From assembly GCF_031846325.1 (NCBI RefSeq), contig NZ_JAVRHZ010000005.1, positions 1 through 64,000 of the forward strand: a stretch of 64,000 nt of DNA. The letters are read 5' to 3'. The notes beneath the pieces are model-generated. The model was not told the DNA's origin. It worked only from the letters and a program-made list of their open reading frames with translations, and did not search any database. Each line of letters opens with the position of its first letter. Position 1 is the stretch's first letter. This DNA comes from Patiriisocius_A hiemis. GTDB taxonomy: Bacteria; Bacteroidota; Bacteroidia; Flavobacteriales; Flavobacteriaceae. A program made the translations under genes and the position numbers. This document shows positions 36,372 to 44,654 of this stretch, in pieces.

Positions 36372-36809
36372 TTAATTAAGTAAATGACTTCGCTTTTCGC
36401 TTTTCATCAACTTCTTGATTTTTTTAAATAGTGCCTTTTTAGTTTCACGATATTTATTGGCATACATAAATACATCAACTTTCAAATAGTAGTGTATCTC
36501 TTTGAATGCAGCTCCTTTAAGTTTATCGGTTGTGTTATCCTGCAAAATTTCGATGGTATTGATATGATCTTTTACCCGTTTTAGTAACTTGGACAGTTCC
36601 TTTTCTTCGGTATTTAATTTTCCTACAAGTTTTAAAGAATTGTTATATGCTTCTTCTATAATAAGAGACAAGGTATATTCTTTAATAAGTTTGTCCAGAA
36701 AACGCTGTTCATCTTTAATGAATTGTAATTGTGATGCCCATTCCAGGCATTCAGTATGCAATTCTTCAGAAGTGCTCCATTGAACTATTTTATAGGTTAT
36801 ATTTTTCAT
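36372..36809 (-). CDS. Helical hypothetical protein, paralogue of the neighbour
   Basis: The protein has 145 residues, all helix/coiled coil, with no signal peptide. Shared blocks with the next gene include W-x9-LHT near residue 18, L-x-F-(I/L)-KDE near 28, and LL-(K/R)-x-(L/V) near 80, and both are exactly 145 residues. I recognise no family. The start is 10 bp after the paralogue, so the pair is in one operon with the upstream hsp20 pseudogene and the downstream lipoprotein and ldhA. Confidence 0.6.
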   Translation of the reverse strand: MKNITYKIVQWSTSEELHTECLEWASQLQFIKDEQRFLDKLIKEYTLSLIIEEAYNNSLKLVGKLNTEEKELSKLLKRVKDHINTIEILQDNTTDKLKGAAFKEIHYYLKVDVFMYANKYRETKKALFKKIKKLMKSEKRSHLLN

Positions 36810-36819
36810 CTCTGAAATT

Positions 36820-37257
36820 TTAACGCATTTTTTTTTGTTTACTCTCTTTCATCATAGAGCTCATCATCTTAAAAATTTTGTGTTTGGCATTTTTTACGTC
36901 TGAGTGAAAATCCATTACCTCAATCATTAATTTATAATGTACATTCTTGTAGTCTTGCAATTCGTTAGGAACATCAATATCATCTGTCAACACTTGTAAA
37001 TTGTTCGAGTGTATCACAAGGTTTTTTAATAAGTTCTTCAATCTGTTATCAAAGGTGCGAAGTTCTGCACCTATCCTAACAGCTTCTTCGTGAGGCTTTC
37101 CATAAATAAGTTCTAATGTGTGCTCTGCCACAAGGTCTTTTAAAAATTGTAGCTCGTCTTTTAGAAATTTAAGATCTGAAATGGCATTTACAGAATCTGC
37201 GTGCAATCCTTTTGTATCACGCCACTCTACATATTTAAAGTTAGTTCTTGTATTCAT
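36820..37257 (-). CDS. Helical hypothetical protein, paralogue of the neighbour
   Basis: The protein has 145 residues, predicted entirely helical (DLKFLKDELQFLKDLVAEHTLELIYGKPHEEAVRIGAEL, NKYRE-like C-terminal helices, ending SSMMKESKQKKMR). It aligns over its whole length with the product of 36372-36809, at low identity. The conserved opening KYVEWRDTKGLHADSVNAISDL contains the W and H shared with the partner. A gene-duplication origin is likely. No family is recognised, and no metal or nucleotide motif is seen. Confidence 0.6.
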   Translation of the reverse strand: MNTRTNFKYVEWRDTKGLHADSVNAISDLKFLKDELQFLKDLVAEHTLELIYGKPHEEAVRIGAELRTFDNRLKNLLKNLVIHSNNLQVLTDDIDVPNELQDYKNVHYKLMIEVMDFHSDVKNAKHKIFKMMSSMMKESKQKKMR

Positions 37258-37324
37258 AATAATAGATTTTAAAAGGCAGAAAACAGCTCCTATTTGCCCG
37301 CTTTCAGCCTTTTCAATTAAGAAA

Positions 37325-37766
37325 TTAAACTATCTCAATTATTTTTTTAGGCGGCTCTAAGGCATCTTTGCTTTTAACAAGCTCCATTTTAAGAACCTCG
37401 ATAGGTAGCTTTTACCTATTTCTCGGTTTACCGAGGTAGGAATTTGAAGTTTACGGTCAAAGGATTTATAACTAAATTCCTTACGAGTATAACCCTCTTG
37501 GTTTTCTTCTACCTCTTTATTATGATTTTCTATACACACACGTGCAGTACATCATTTTCTAAGGACACCTCAATATCCTTATTTGAAAAGCCTTGTAGCG
37601 CAAATTCAATCTCAAAATTTTCTGGGTTTTCCTTTACATTCATTGCAGGCAAGTTGGCTTTTCTTGTAAAAAAGTCATCTATAAAAAAGTCGTCGGTATC
37701 AAACTAATTTGTTATCCCATCACTTATCAAGGGAAATCTTCTTCGGTTAAGCTTCACTAAAGACAT
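37325..37766 (-). pseudogene. Broken hsp20 (small heat shock protein)
   Basis: The reading frame starts at ATG 37766 and stops early (TAG at codon 21). From there the hsp20 sequence resumes: DTDDFFIDDFFTRKANLPAMNVKENPENFEIEFALQGFSNKDIEV, then DVLHV. The frame breaks in a GTGTGTGT tract (37533-37542), resumes as CIENHNKEVEENQEGYTRKEFSYKSFDRKLQIPT in the next frame, and breaks again near 37412. It ends in a third frame with EVLKMELVKSKDALEPPKKIIEI. Together these make a normal alpha-crystallin-type protein of about 140 residues with at least three lesions. A functioning promoter box remains at 37837. Confidence 0.85.
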
Positions 37767-37806
37767 AATGCTGAATTTTTATAGGGTTATATGTTATTTT
37801 ACACTA

Positions 37807-37850
37807 TAAAAATAGCTCTGTACCACAATGTAAGAAATGATAATTATCAG
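37807..37850 (-). promoter_or_regulatory. FNR-like box plus -7 element for the hsp20-pseudogene/ldhA operon
   Basis: The box CTGATAATTATCAT (coding orientation) occupies 37837-37850. A -7 element TATTTTTA occupies 37814-37807, starting 23 nt below the box. The predicted start site is about 34 nt before the hsp20 ATG. Confidence 0.75.
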
Positions 37851-37920
37851 TTTTGTGCTAAATATTATAAAATAGTACCCATTACAAAAGAGCTGTTTTT
37901 AAAGTGGGTTTTATATAAAA

Positions 37921-39291
37921 TTAGGCTATGACAGTAACCACATCATTCAAATTTGGCACCGTTACACTCCAAGAAGATATAGCTTCCAGTTTTACCCTGA
38001 GTGCTTGTAATGAAGTAGGCTCGCCGTGAATTAAAAATGTGTTTTCAGGTACATTTTTAATTTCGCTCAACCAATCTAATATACCGTTTTGGTCTGCGTG
38101 CGCAGAAAGGCTTTCAATGTGTTCAATCTTAGCTTTTACTGGATAAAATTTCCCGAAAAATTTCAGTTCATGTGCACCTTCCAACAGTTGTCGGCCACGA
38201 GTACCTTCAGCTTGATAGCCTACCATTAAAATGGTAGTAGATGGTTCATCAATCAATTGTTTTATATATGTTAATACTCGACCTCCCGTTATCATTCCAC
38301 TTCCTGCAATCACTATTTTTGGTCGTGGATCATCTATAGTTTTCCAGGTTTCTTTGTAGGATTCTATAATATTCATACGATGCTTCATAGCATTGAGCTC
38401 TGTTGGAGAGATTTTATGCCAACTGGCAAAGCGTTCAAAGACACTTAAAACGTTATTCCCCATTGGGCTATCTATAAAAATAGGAAGATTTGGGATGCGT
38501 CTTTTATTATATAATTTCCAAAGTAAAAACATTAAGGTTTGTAGACGTTCTACGGCAAAAGAAGGGATAATTAAAGTTCCACGATTGTGCACGGTTCTGT
38601 TTATGAGTGTAATTAATTTTTCTGAAACACTTTCTTTTGGATGTAATTTTCCACCGTAGGTGCTTTCTAAAAAAAGATAATCTGCCCATTCGGGTTTCTC
38701 TGGTGGAAACAACAAAAGGTCATCTTTCCTGCCCACATCTCCAGAAAAAACAAATGTTTTACCATACAATTCTAATTCAATGAAAGTAGCACCAATAATA
38801 TGACCATTATATCGAAATCGATATTTGATATTTTCTGATAACGAATGCCAAGCGTCTTTTTCTATTGGAACAAATGTCTTAATGGTCCGTTCTGCATCTT
38901 CAACACTATAAAAAGGTAATGCCGGTTGGTGTTTAGAATAACTTTCCTTATTGGCACGTTCTGCATCTTCTTCATTTATTTTTGCGCTGTCTAGTAGTAT
39001 GATTTTAGCGATTTCCAAAGTAGGTGCAGTACCAAGGATTTTCCCTGTAAACCCTTGTTTTACCAGTCTAGGTAAATAGCCTGTATGGTCTAAGTGACCG
39101 TGGGTTATCAAAACCATATCTATATTTGAAACGTCAAAACTCAGATCCTTCCAATTTTGTTCTCTTAGCTCTTTTAGTCCCTGAAACATGCCACAATCTA
39201 TCAAGATATTCTGTTCGGGTGTCTCTAATAAAAATTTGGATCCTGTTACAGTTCCTGAAGCACCTAAAAAATGGATTTTGATTGTATTCAC
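37921..39291 (-). CDS. MBL-fold/beta-CASP ribonuclease-like protein
   Basis: The protein has 456 residues. The MBL metal motif is HGHLDHTG (near 64-70), with further ligands in FSGDVGRKD and HSLSAHADQ near the C-terminus. The beta-CASP insert includes SFAVERLQTLMFLLWKLY and IAGSGMITGGRVLTYI. The build matches the RNA-processing exonuclease group (KH-less CPSF73-like, YsxC-type bacterial members), so RNA is the probable substrate. It is the last gene of the operon that begins with the usp at 40984. The stress-island position suggests RNA turnover under stress. Confidence 0.9.
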   Translation of the reverse strand: MNTIKIHFLGASGTVTGSKFLLETPEQNILIDCGMFQGLKELREQNWKDLSFDVSNIDMVLITHGHLDHTGYLPRLVKQGFTGKILGTAPTLEIAKIILLDSAKINEEDAERANKESYSKHQPALPFYSVEDAERTIKTFVPIEKDAWHSLSENIKYRFRYNGHIIGATFIELELYGKTFVFSGDVGRKDDLLLFPPEKPEWADYLFLESTYGGKLHPKESVSEKLITLINRTVHNRGTLIIPSFAVERLQTLMFLLWKLYNKRRIPNLPIFIDSPMGNNVLSVFERFASWHKISPTELNAMKHRMNIIESYKETWKTIDDPRPKIVIAGSGMITGGRVLTYIKQLIDEPSTTILMVGYQAEGTRGRQLLEGAHELKFFGKFYPVKAKIEHIESLSAHADQNGILDWLSEIKNVPENTFLIHGEPTSLQALRVKLEAISSWSVTVPNLNDVVTVIA

Positions 39292-39295
39292 TTTA

Positions 39296-40129
39296 TTATG
39301 AATTACATAGCATTGAAATTTCAGAAAGTATCTTAGATTTTCGGTTTTCAGAAATCCCCAAGTGATCTAGGTAAAAGACATCATTTGCCAGTTGTCGACA
39401 CAAAACGATGTCCCTACTCAGTAAAAACTGCTTTTCCCTGTTTGTCAATAATGTTGAAACTGTGATTGGGTATAAACCCAACCTATCAATACGGTCTTTC
39501 AGTCCATTTTCTTTGGGATAATCCCAACTTAGCAAATGAAGTCCCACGCAACTACCATAAGTAAGCGCATCTGCTGTAAAACGAGTATTGGTCACTACCC
39601 AACCTTCGTTAGGGCATTTGGAAGTGTTTTTATATTGTCCAATAATATCCCGATATCGCGAATTAATATATAAAGGAATCTTTACATTACAGGTGGTTGT
39701 TTTCTCGCTATGAAATTTACACTCAGCTACAATATGTTGTCCATTTTTTGAAGCTATAACATCTACTTCGTGAAGTACGCATTTACCCTGTATAATCTTA
39801 CCAACCTCTACTTGATAACCCGAATATTCCATTAATGCACCAATAAAATTCTCAAACGGAAATCCTGTAGGACCCAGTTCATATATGGCCTTTTTCAACT
39901 TGTACTTAGAAGCATAAATAGATTTGCTTTTTTTCAACATCGCAAATGCCCTATTATAGATTTCTTTGGTAGAAATACCTTGGTACAATTCATCACGGAC
40001 CACGTTGATGATATTATCAACGGTAACTTCACCGGCTCCACTTCGGTATAGACTATTTCTCAATTTTGAAATAGAGAAGTCTACTTTTTCGCCAGACGAC
40101 TTTATAATTTTAAAACTTTCCCTTTTCAT
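39296..40129 (-). CDS. ATP-cone domain fused to a Mrr-like nuclease domain
   Basis: The protein has 277 residues. Residues about 3-90 are an ATP-cone domain (IIKSSGEKVDFSISKLRNSLYRSGAGEVTVDNIINVVRDEL), as in ribonucleotide reductase regulators. Residues about 92-190 look like a restriction-endonuclease fold: FENFIGALMEYSGYQVEVGKIIQGKCVLHEVDVIASKNGQHIVAECKFH carries the D-x-ExK of Mrr-type enzymes (D in EVDVIAS, E-x-K in ECK). The combination suggests a nuclease controlled by nucleotide level; the activity is not proven. It lies between a usp gene and the beta-CASP gene in one operon. Confidence 0.8.
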   Translation of the reverse strand: MKRESFKIIKSSGEKVDFSISKLRNSLYRSGAGEVTVDNIINVVRDELYQGISTKEIYNRAFAMLKKSKSIYASKYKLKKAIYELGPTGFPFENFIGALMEYSGYQVEVGKIIQGKCVLHEVDVIASKNGQHIVAECKFHSEKTTTCNVKIPLYINSRYRDIIGQYKNTSKCPNEGWVVTNTRFTADALTYGSCVGLHLLSWDYPKENGLKDRIDRLGLYPITVSTLLTNREKQFLLSRDIVLCRQLANDVFYLDHLGISENRKSKILSEISMLCNS

Positions 40130-40132
40130 AAA

Positions 40133-40984
40133 TTAATTACGTAAATCGTGCAATGCTAATACTGGCACCTTGGAATTAAACCCCAATTCCTTAACCATTG
40201 GCTTTGAGAAAACAGAACCAAAAAAGTTGTGTTTTTTATTTATAAAAGCAATCATCTCACTATTACGGCTTTGCACAAATATATCAAGCCCTATTTGTAT
40301 ACTGGCATTTTCAAGTATGTGAAAGGTATATTTCAAGCCCTCAAAACACTCTTCAAGTAACGCCTTTTTCTCTTTCTGTTCATCAGAAAGTTTATCTTCT
40401 TTTAAAATGTGCAATATTCTTATCGGCGCGTTAGTAATCTTAGCGATTTCACGTAGATAGTTAAGTTCTCTACGTTTATAATGCGTTTTAAAACTTGTAG
40501 GGAATACAATTTCATTGGGCTCCTTAAAAGAAATATTTGCCGGAATCATAAATACTGGGCAGTTTCGTACTTTTTCCATAAAATCGATACTGTTACTCCC
40601 TATTATGGTATTTACATCATCTGTTTCTCCCTTAGTGGATGCAATAACTATATCTATGTCTTTGTCTTCTACAAGAGTCTTTACCGCCTCAAGAGGTGTA
40701 TTCAAGACAGACTTTGTAAAGTAAGTATGATTTAATGGAACTTCCAGGGCTTCAATATCTTTAAGTAGTTTTTTGATTGAAGATTCTGAGCGTGTTTTGG
40801 CTTGCTCATACCACTGCTCGCCAGGTTCTGGCACCATCATATTATCCAGAGCAAAATTGTTTGTCGTAAACGCATTAAGTATATAGAAATCTACTTCTTC
40901 GTTTTTGTATAATTCGCTTGCATAACGAAGTGCGTTCCAGGCATTCTTCGAAAAATCTGTGGGTAATAATATCTTCCTTTTCAT
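40133..40984 (-). CDS. Universal stress protein, two-domain
   Basis: The protein has 283 residues. The first domain (KRKILLPTDFSKNAWNALRYASELYKNEEVDFYILNAF, then DIDIVIASTKGETDDVNTIIGSNSIDFMEKVRNCPVFMIPANISF) has a variant of the G-x2-G loop (STKGETDDVNTIIGSNS). The second domain is degenerate. It begins the operon usp, ATP-cone/Mrr, beta-CASP. The promoter box overlaps the stop codon of the upstream usp gene, so the island's transcription units abut without spacer. Confidence 0.9.
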   Translation of the reverse strand: MKRKILLPTDFSKNAWNALRYASELYKNEEVDFYILNAFTTNNFALDNMMVPEPGEQWYEQAKTRSESSIKKLLKDIEALEVPLNHTYFTKSVLNTPLEAVKTLVEDKDIDIVIASTKGETDDVNTIIGSNSIDFMEKVRNCPVFMIPANISFKEPNEIVFPTSFKTHYKRRELNYLREIAKITNAPIRILHILKEDKLSDEQKEKKALLEECFEGLKYTFHILENASIQIGLDIFVQSRNSEMIAFINKKHNFFGSVFSKPMVKELGFNSKVPVLALHDLRN

Positions 40985-41009
40985 CGTACTGGTTTTAAAG
41001 TTTATAGAT

Positions 41010-41053
41010 TAAAAATAATGCGGCACGATGGCAACAACTATGATATATATCAG
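41010..41053 (-). promoter_or_regulatory. FNR-like box plus -7 element for the usp(40984)/ATP-cone/beta-CASP operon
   Basis: The box CTGATATATATCAT (coding orientation) occupies 41040-41053. A -7 element TATTTTTA occupies 41017-41010, starting 23 nt below the box. The box overlaps the TGA stop (41050-41052) of the preceding usp. Confidence 0.75.
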
Positions 41054-41898
41054 CTCTTGGATGGTAGAATCAAAAATGGTACTGGACTGTATTCGGCTAT
41101 GTTTTTTACCACAGCTTCACGAAAAAGCGAGATAAAAAAGTTGTGTTTGTAATAGACCATTGCCAGTAGTTCAACATTTTCTTTATTGAGATATGAAGTT
41201 ACTGTATAATACTTGTCTGTAGTATCGTGCAACCAATGTAATTTTGGTTTCAAGGGTTTTAACAAATCAAGTAATTGGTGTAGGTGCGCCCGTTGATTTT
41301 CTATCATTTTTTCTTTTTCGCGAATATGTACAACTTTTACAATTGCATTTTGACTTTCTCCAATAGTTACCAAAGGGTGTAACTCCTCAGCGGTATAGTC
41401 TCGTTTAAAACCGGTAGTAAATGCTATCTTTTTTATGGGTGTAAAATTTAATTCTTGAGGAATAATTAATAAAGGTGTTTTTTTGATTTTTTTAATCATC
41501 CTTAGGGTGTTGCTACCTATAAAGACCGAAGCGGCTCCTGTAGCTCCCTTGCTGCCCATTACAACAAAGTCTACGTTTTCCTTGAGGACCAATCTATTTA
41601 TTGCTCTGGCTAAACTTAGCGAAGTAGCAATGGTTTTATATGTATGTTTATTGTTTGGATTGTCCCTTATGATGGCGTGCTTCACTCCATCACATTTCTT
41701 TTCATAAGTGTTATAGAGTTCATTAACAATGGCTTCTGTTTTACCAATGTCCACCCTGCTTGAAAGATTACTAACCTGATTTTCAAAAGAGTGTAATATA
41801 ATAAATTCACAAGTTTCATTTGAAAAGAGTTGTGTTGCATAGTGCAATGCACAATATGCATTTTTAGAAAAATCTGTGGGTATAAGAATTGTTTGCAT
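41050..41898 (-). CDS. Universal stress protein, two-domain
   Basis: The protein has 282 residues. The first domain (MQTILIPTDFSKNAYCALHYATQLFSNETCEFIILHSF, VDFVVMGSKGATGAASVFIGSNTLRMIKKIKKTPLLIIP) has an intact G-x2-G-x9-GSN loop (GSKGATGAASVFIGSN), the classic ATP-binding form. The second domain is divergent. It is the third gene of a three-usp operon from 43632 and ends inside the next operon's promoter box. Confidence 0.92.
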   Translation of the reverse strand: MQTILIPTDFSKNAYCALHYATQLFSNETCEFIILHSFENQVSNLSSRVDIGKTEAIVNELYNTYEKKCDGVKHAIIRDNPNNKHTYKTIATSLSLARAINRLVLKENVDFVVMGSKGATGAASVFIGSNTLRMIKKIKKTPLLIIPQELNFTPIKKIAFTTGFKRDYTAEELHPLVTIGESQNAIVKVVHIREKEKMIENQRAHLHQLLDLLKPLKPKLHWLHDTTDKYYTVTSYLNKENVELLAMVYYKHNFFISLFREAVVKNIAEYSPVPFLILPSKS

Positions 41899-41909
41899 AA
41901 TAAAATGAT

Positions 41910-42758
41910 TTATTGCCTGTTTATGGAAGGGATTACCAAAAACGGGACATTAGTATGGAACACAATTTGATTAATTACTGGTTTAAAAAGGATATTCTCT
42001 AAAAAGCTGTGTTTGTTGTGAACCATAACCATAAAGTTGATTTTATTCTTAATCTGAAATTTTTCAACTGCTCCCAAGACGTCAGTTCCTTCAGCAATAT
42101 GGAATAGGTGTGCATTAGTGCCAAAAAAAACGTCTAAAAATTCCTTCGTCTCTTCTTGCTCATCACTTATTGGGGTACCGTAATAGGCATTAAGAATGTG
42201 TAATCTTGATAGGTGTGTTTCGCATATGTCTTTAATTAAATCTAGATAGCGATTATTCTTCAGCGCTTTATAATCTGTAGGGAACAGTATTTCTTTAGGT
42301 TCTTCAAAACTGAAATTAGCAGGAACTGCCAGTACAGGGATTTTCATTTTTTTAATGGCATACATTGTATGTGTGCCAAGAATTATTTCTTTGGCACCAG
42401 TAGCGCCTTGTGTACCCATTATCACAAAGTCAATAGCTTTTTCTTCGGTTATTCGCTTCATTTCAGAAATGAGCATATTAAAGCTAGCTACAGTTATAAA
42501 GCTGTGCTTGGAGTTCTTGAAATTGTCATCGAGTTTTTCTTTCAGAGAATTCAATTTTTTCTCGGCATTCTCTTGAGCTACCTTTTGAAGTGTTAAGGCA
42601 GAATAACTATCTATCATACTACCTGCACCTACAAAGGCTGGGGTATAGGTATGTAGTAAATAGAATTCGCAAGTTTCATTTTTACATAACTGAAGCGCAT
42701 ATACTATAGCATTGTATGCGTTTTCTGAAAAATCTGTGGGTAGCAATATTCGTTTCAT
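41910..42758 (-). CDS. Universal stress protein, two-domain
   Basis: The protein has 282 residues from the ATG at 42758 (MKRILLPTDFSENAYNAIVYALQLC), which matches the starts of the other Usps; an ATG 8 codons upstream is less likely. The loop GTQGATGAKEIILGTH is close to the ATP-binding form. The second half keeps the family layout without the loop. Middle gene of a three-usp operon; the next start is 11 bp downstream. Confidence 0.92.
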   Translation of the reverse strand: MKRILLPTDFSENAYNAIVYALQLCKNETCEFYLLHTYTPAFVGAGSMIDSYSALTLQKVAQENAEKKLNSLKEKLDDNFKNSKHSFITVASFNMLISEMKRITEEKAIDFVIMGTQGATGAKEIILGTHTMYAIKKMKIPVLAVPANFSFEEPKEILFPTDYKALKNNRYLDLIKDICETHLSRLHILNAYYGTPISDEQEETKEFLDVFFGTNAHLFHIAEGTDVLGAVEKFQIKNKINFMVMVHNKHSFLENILFKPVINQIVFHTNVPFLVIPSINRQ

Positions 42759-42786
42759 AGTAATCAAGTTTAAATTATACATTTGG

Positions 42787-43632
42787 TCATCTTGGTAGAT
42801 TTTGAAGAACCAAAAAAGGTATTTCTATTTCCAAACCTATCTTTTCGATGGTAGAGCGATACAGGATGTTTTCTAAATAAGAATGCCTATGGTTTACCAT
42901 AACTAGCATATCTATGGAATTATCTTTCAGGCTCTTGTTTACGACAGCTGTAATATCTTCGCCTGGTGCTATTATGTAAGAAGTTTTAACATCTTCGAAA
43001 CAACAGGAAGTAAATGATTTATTGTCTTTTTGCCGATGTGTTAGCTTCTTTACGTTGGAAATATGAAGAAAATGAACCATCGTGAAAAATCGTTTTACCA
43101 ATGTATTAATAAGCTCTAACTCCCTTCTCTTAAATGGAAGCATGTAGTCTGTTGGGAAAAGAATATTTTCTAGTGGATACCCATGAAAACCAACAGGAAC
43201 CACCAGTACAGGGCAACTTACATATTTAATTACCTGTAGTGTCTGGCTGCCAAAAGCTACGTCGTCCTTGTTGGACTTTCCTTTAGTACCCATTACAATA
43301 ATATCTGCATTGTGTTTATTGGCCAAATAATTAACTTCATCTACCAAACTACCAAAACTTGCTACATATTCATAGGTATGTTTTGGATTTGGCGAGACTT
43401 CCAATATTTCGGCAATCACTTTTTGCAATGCTTTTTTGGTACCTTCCTCGCTCTTCTGTTTGTACTCTTCAAAAAAATCACGATCCATTTCAACCGTGTT
43501 TTTATAAACCTCATCTGCAAATGCATTCATTATAATGAAGGTACTCTTTTCATACTTAAAGAGTTCAACAGCATAGCGGATGGCATTCTCGGCTGTTTCT
43601 GAAAAATCGGTAGGAATGATAATGGTTCTCAT
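42787..43632 (-). CDS. Universal stress protein, two-domain
   Basis: The protein has 281 residues from the ATG at 43632. A longer in-frame start at 43716 is rejected because it would span the promoter box and the -7 element. The start MRTIIIPTDFSETAENAIRYAVELF is conserved with its paralogues, and the loop GTKGKSNKDDVAFGSQ is a variant of the nucleotide-binding loop. The C-terminal domain ends VLQNLPR. First gene of a three-usp operon. Confidence 0.92.
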   Translation of the reverse strand: MRTIIIPTDFSETAENAIRYAVELFKYEKSTFIIMNAFADEVYKNTVEMDRDFFEEYKQKSEEGTKKALQKVIAEILEVSPNPKHTYEYVASFGSLVDEVNYLANKHNADIIVMGTKGKSNKDDVAFGSQTLQVIKYVSCPVLVVPVGFHGYPLENILFPTDYMLPFKRRELELINTLVKRFFTMVHFLHISNVKKLTHRQKDNKSFTSCCFEDVKTSYIIAPGEDITAVVNKSLKDNSIDMLVMVNHRHSYLENILYRSTIEKIGLEIEIPFLVLQNLPR

Positions 43633-43656
43633 AGCATTAGTTTTATGTTTCAATAC

Positions 43657-43700
43657 CAAATCTACTATTAGAAACACCCTTATAAAATGATATTTATCAG
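43657..43700 (-). promoter_or_regulatory. FNR-like box plus -7 element for the three-usp operon
   Basis: The box CTGATAAATATCAT (coding orientation) occupies 43687-43700. A perfect -7 element TAGATTTG occupies 43664-43657, starting 23 nt below the box. The box is identical to the one at 47255. Confidence 0.8.
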
Positions 43701-43743
43701 CCCTATGGCCAATCATATCAATTATTCAATATGTAGATGGAGG

Positions 43744-44580
43744 CTATTCGTGTAAAACCAAGAAAGGTATCCGGGTGTGATAGCTTATCTTTTTGACACG
43801 AGGATTGAATAAAATACGTTGGAAAAGATTGAGGCTTTTTGCTATCATCACTACCATATCAATCTTAAAAGAACTTATAAAGGATTGTAGTGCATCTTCC
43901 AGATTATTGTCCTTTACTACATGAAAGCTATGATCTATCTCAGCAAGGCAATCCTTTAAATATAGCCTATTGGTATTCTGAAAATCGTTTAAAGGTTGTT
44001 GATTTTGTGCTACCCTAAGAACTTTGACCGTAGATTGGTGTGGTTTTGCCATACTTAGCAAAGCATGTAGCACTTTATTAGTGTAGGGAATGTTAAAATC
44101 TGTAGGGAATCCAATATTTACGGGAGGTGTAAAAGTAGCTTCTTCCGGGATGACTAAAACTGGACACTTCACCTTGGTAATAACTGCTCCCGTGCTACTT
44201 CCCACGGTAATTTCTTTTATGCCAGAAGCTCCCTTGGTACCCATTATAATTAAATCTATGGTATTGGTTTTTATATATTCACGAATGCGCTCAATAAAAC
44301 GCCCTTTAACCGTAGAAGCGATAATTCGATGATTTTTTTTCCTTTTTTTGGCGCTTGCTTGCTCCAGCAGCGTAGCCATTTCGTCTTGTAATTCGTTATC
44401 TATTTCATATAAAGATAGGAAGCCCGCTGTATGTAAGTTTTCATCTCTGGGTATGGTGTGGGAAGTCTCAACGTGAAATAAATGAAACGTAATATCTTCA
44501 TCATTAAAAAACTGAAAGGCATACTCGATAGCATTCCAAGCGTTTAGGGAATAATCTGTAGGAATTAAAATATGTTGCAT
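43744..44580 (-). CDS. Universal stress protein, two-domain
   Basis: The protein has 278 residues. The first domain begins MQHILIPTDYSLNAWNAIEYAFQFF. The loop GTKGASGIKEITVGSSTGAVI is a strong nucleotide-binding loop (G-x2-G-x9-GSS). The second domain (PPVNIGFPTDFNIPYTNKVLHALL) keeps the family start even though the loop is lost. Single-gene unit with its own box, directly downstream (on this strand) of the regulator gene at 44655-45704. Confidence 0.92.
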   Translation of the reverse strand: MQHILIPTDYSLNAWNAIEYAFQFFNDEDITFHLFHVETSHTIPRDENLHTAGFLSLYEIDNELQDEMATLLEQASAKKRKKNHRIIASTVKGRFIERIREYIKTNTIDLIIMGTKGASGIKEITVGSSTGAVITKVKCPVLVIPEEATFTPPVNIGFPTDFNIPYTNKVLHALLSMAKPHQSTVKVLRVAQNQQPLNDFQNTNRLYLKDCLAEIDHSFHVVKDNNLEDALQSFISSFKIDMVVMIAKSLNLFQRILFNPRVKKISYHTRIPFLVLHE

Positions 44581-44597
44581 TACTGTTACTTATAGCA

Positions 44598-44641
44598 CAA
44601 ATGTATTGGGGAACTATCCAGTAAAGAATGACAATTATCAG
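44598..44641 (-). promoter_or_regulatory. FNR-like box plus -7 element for the 43744 usp
   Basis: The box CTGATAATTGTCAT (coding orientation) occupies 44628-44641. A perfect -7 element TACATTTG occupies 44605-44598, starting 23 nt below the box. Confidence 0.78.
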
Positions 44642-44654
44642 TAATTGGAAATAA

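Noticed and set aside
37444..37707. Plus-strand frame of 87 codons over the hsp20 region
   Set aside because: It is the antisense shadow of the broken hsp20; the minus-strand pieces match the family, the plus-strand one does not.
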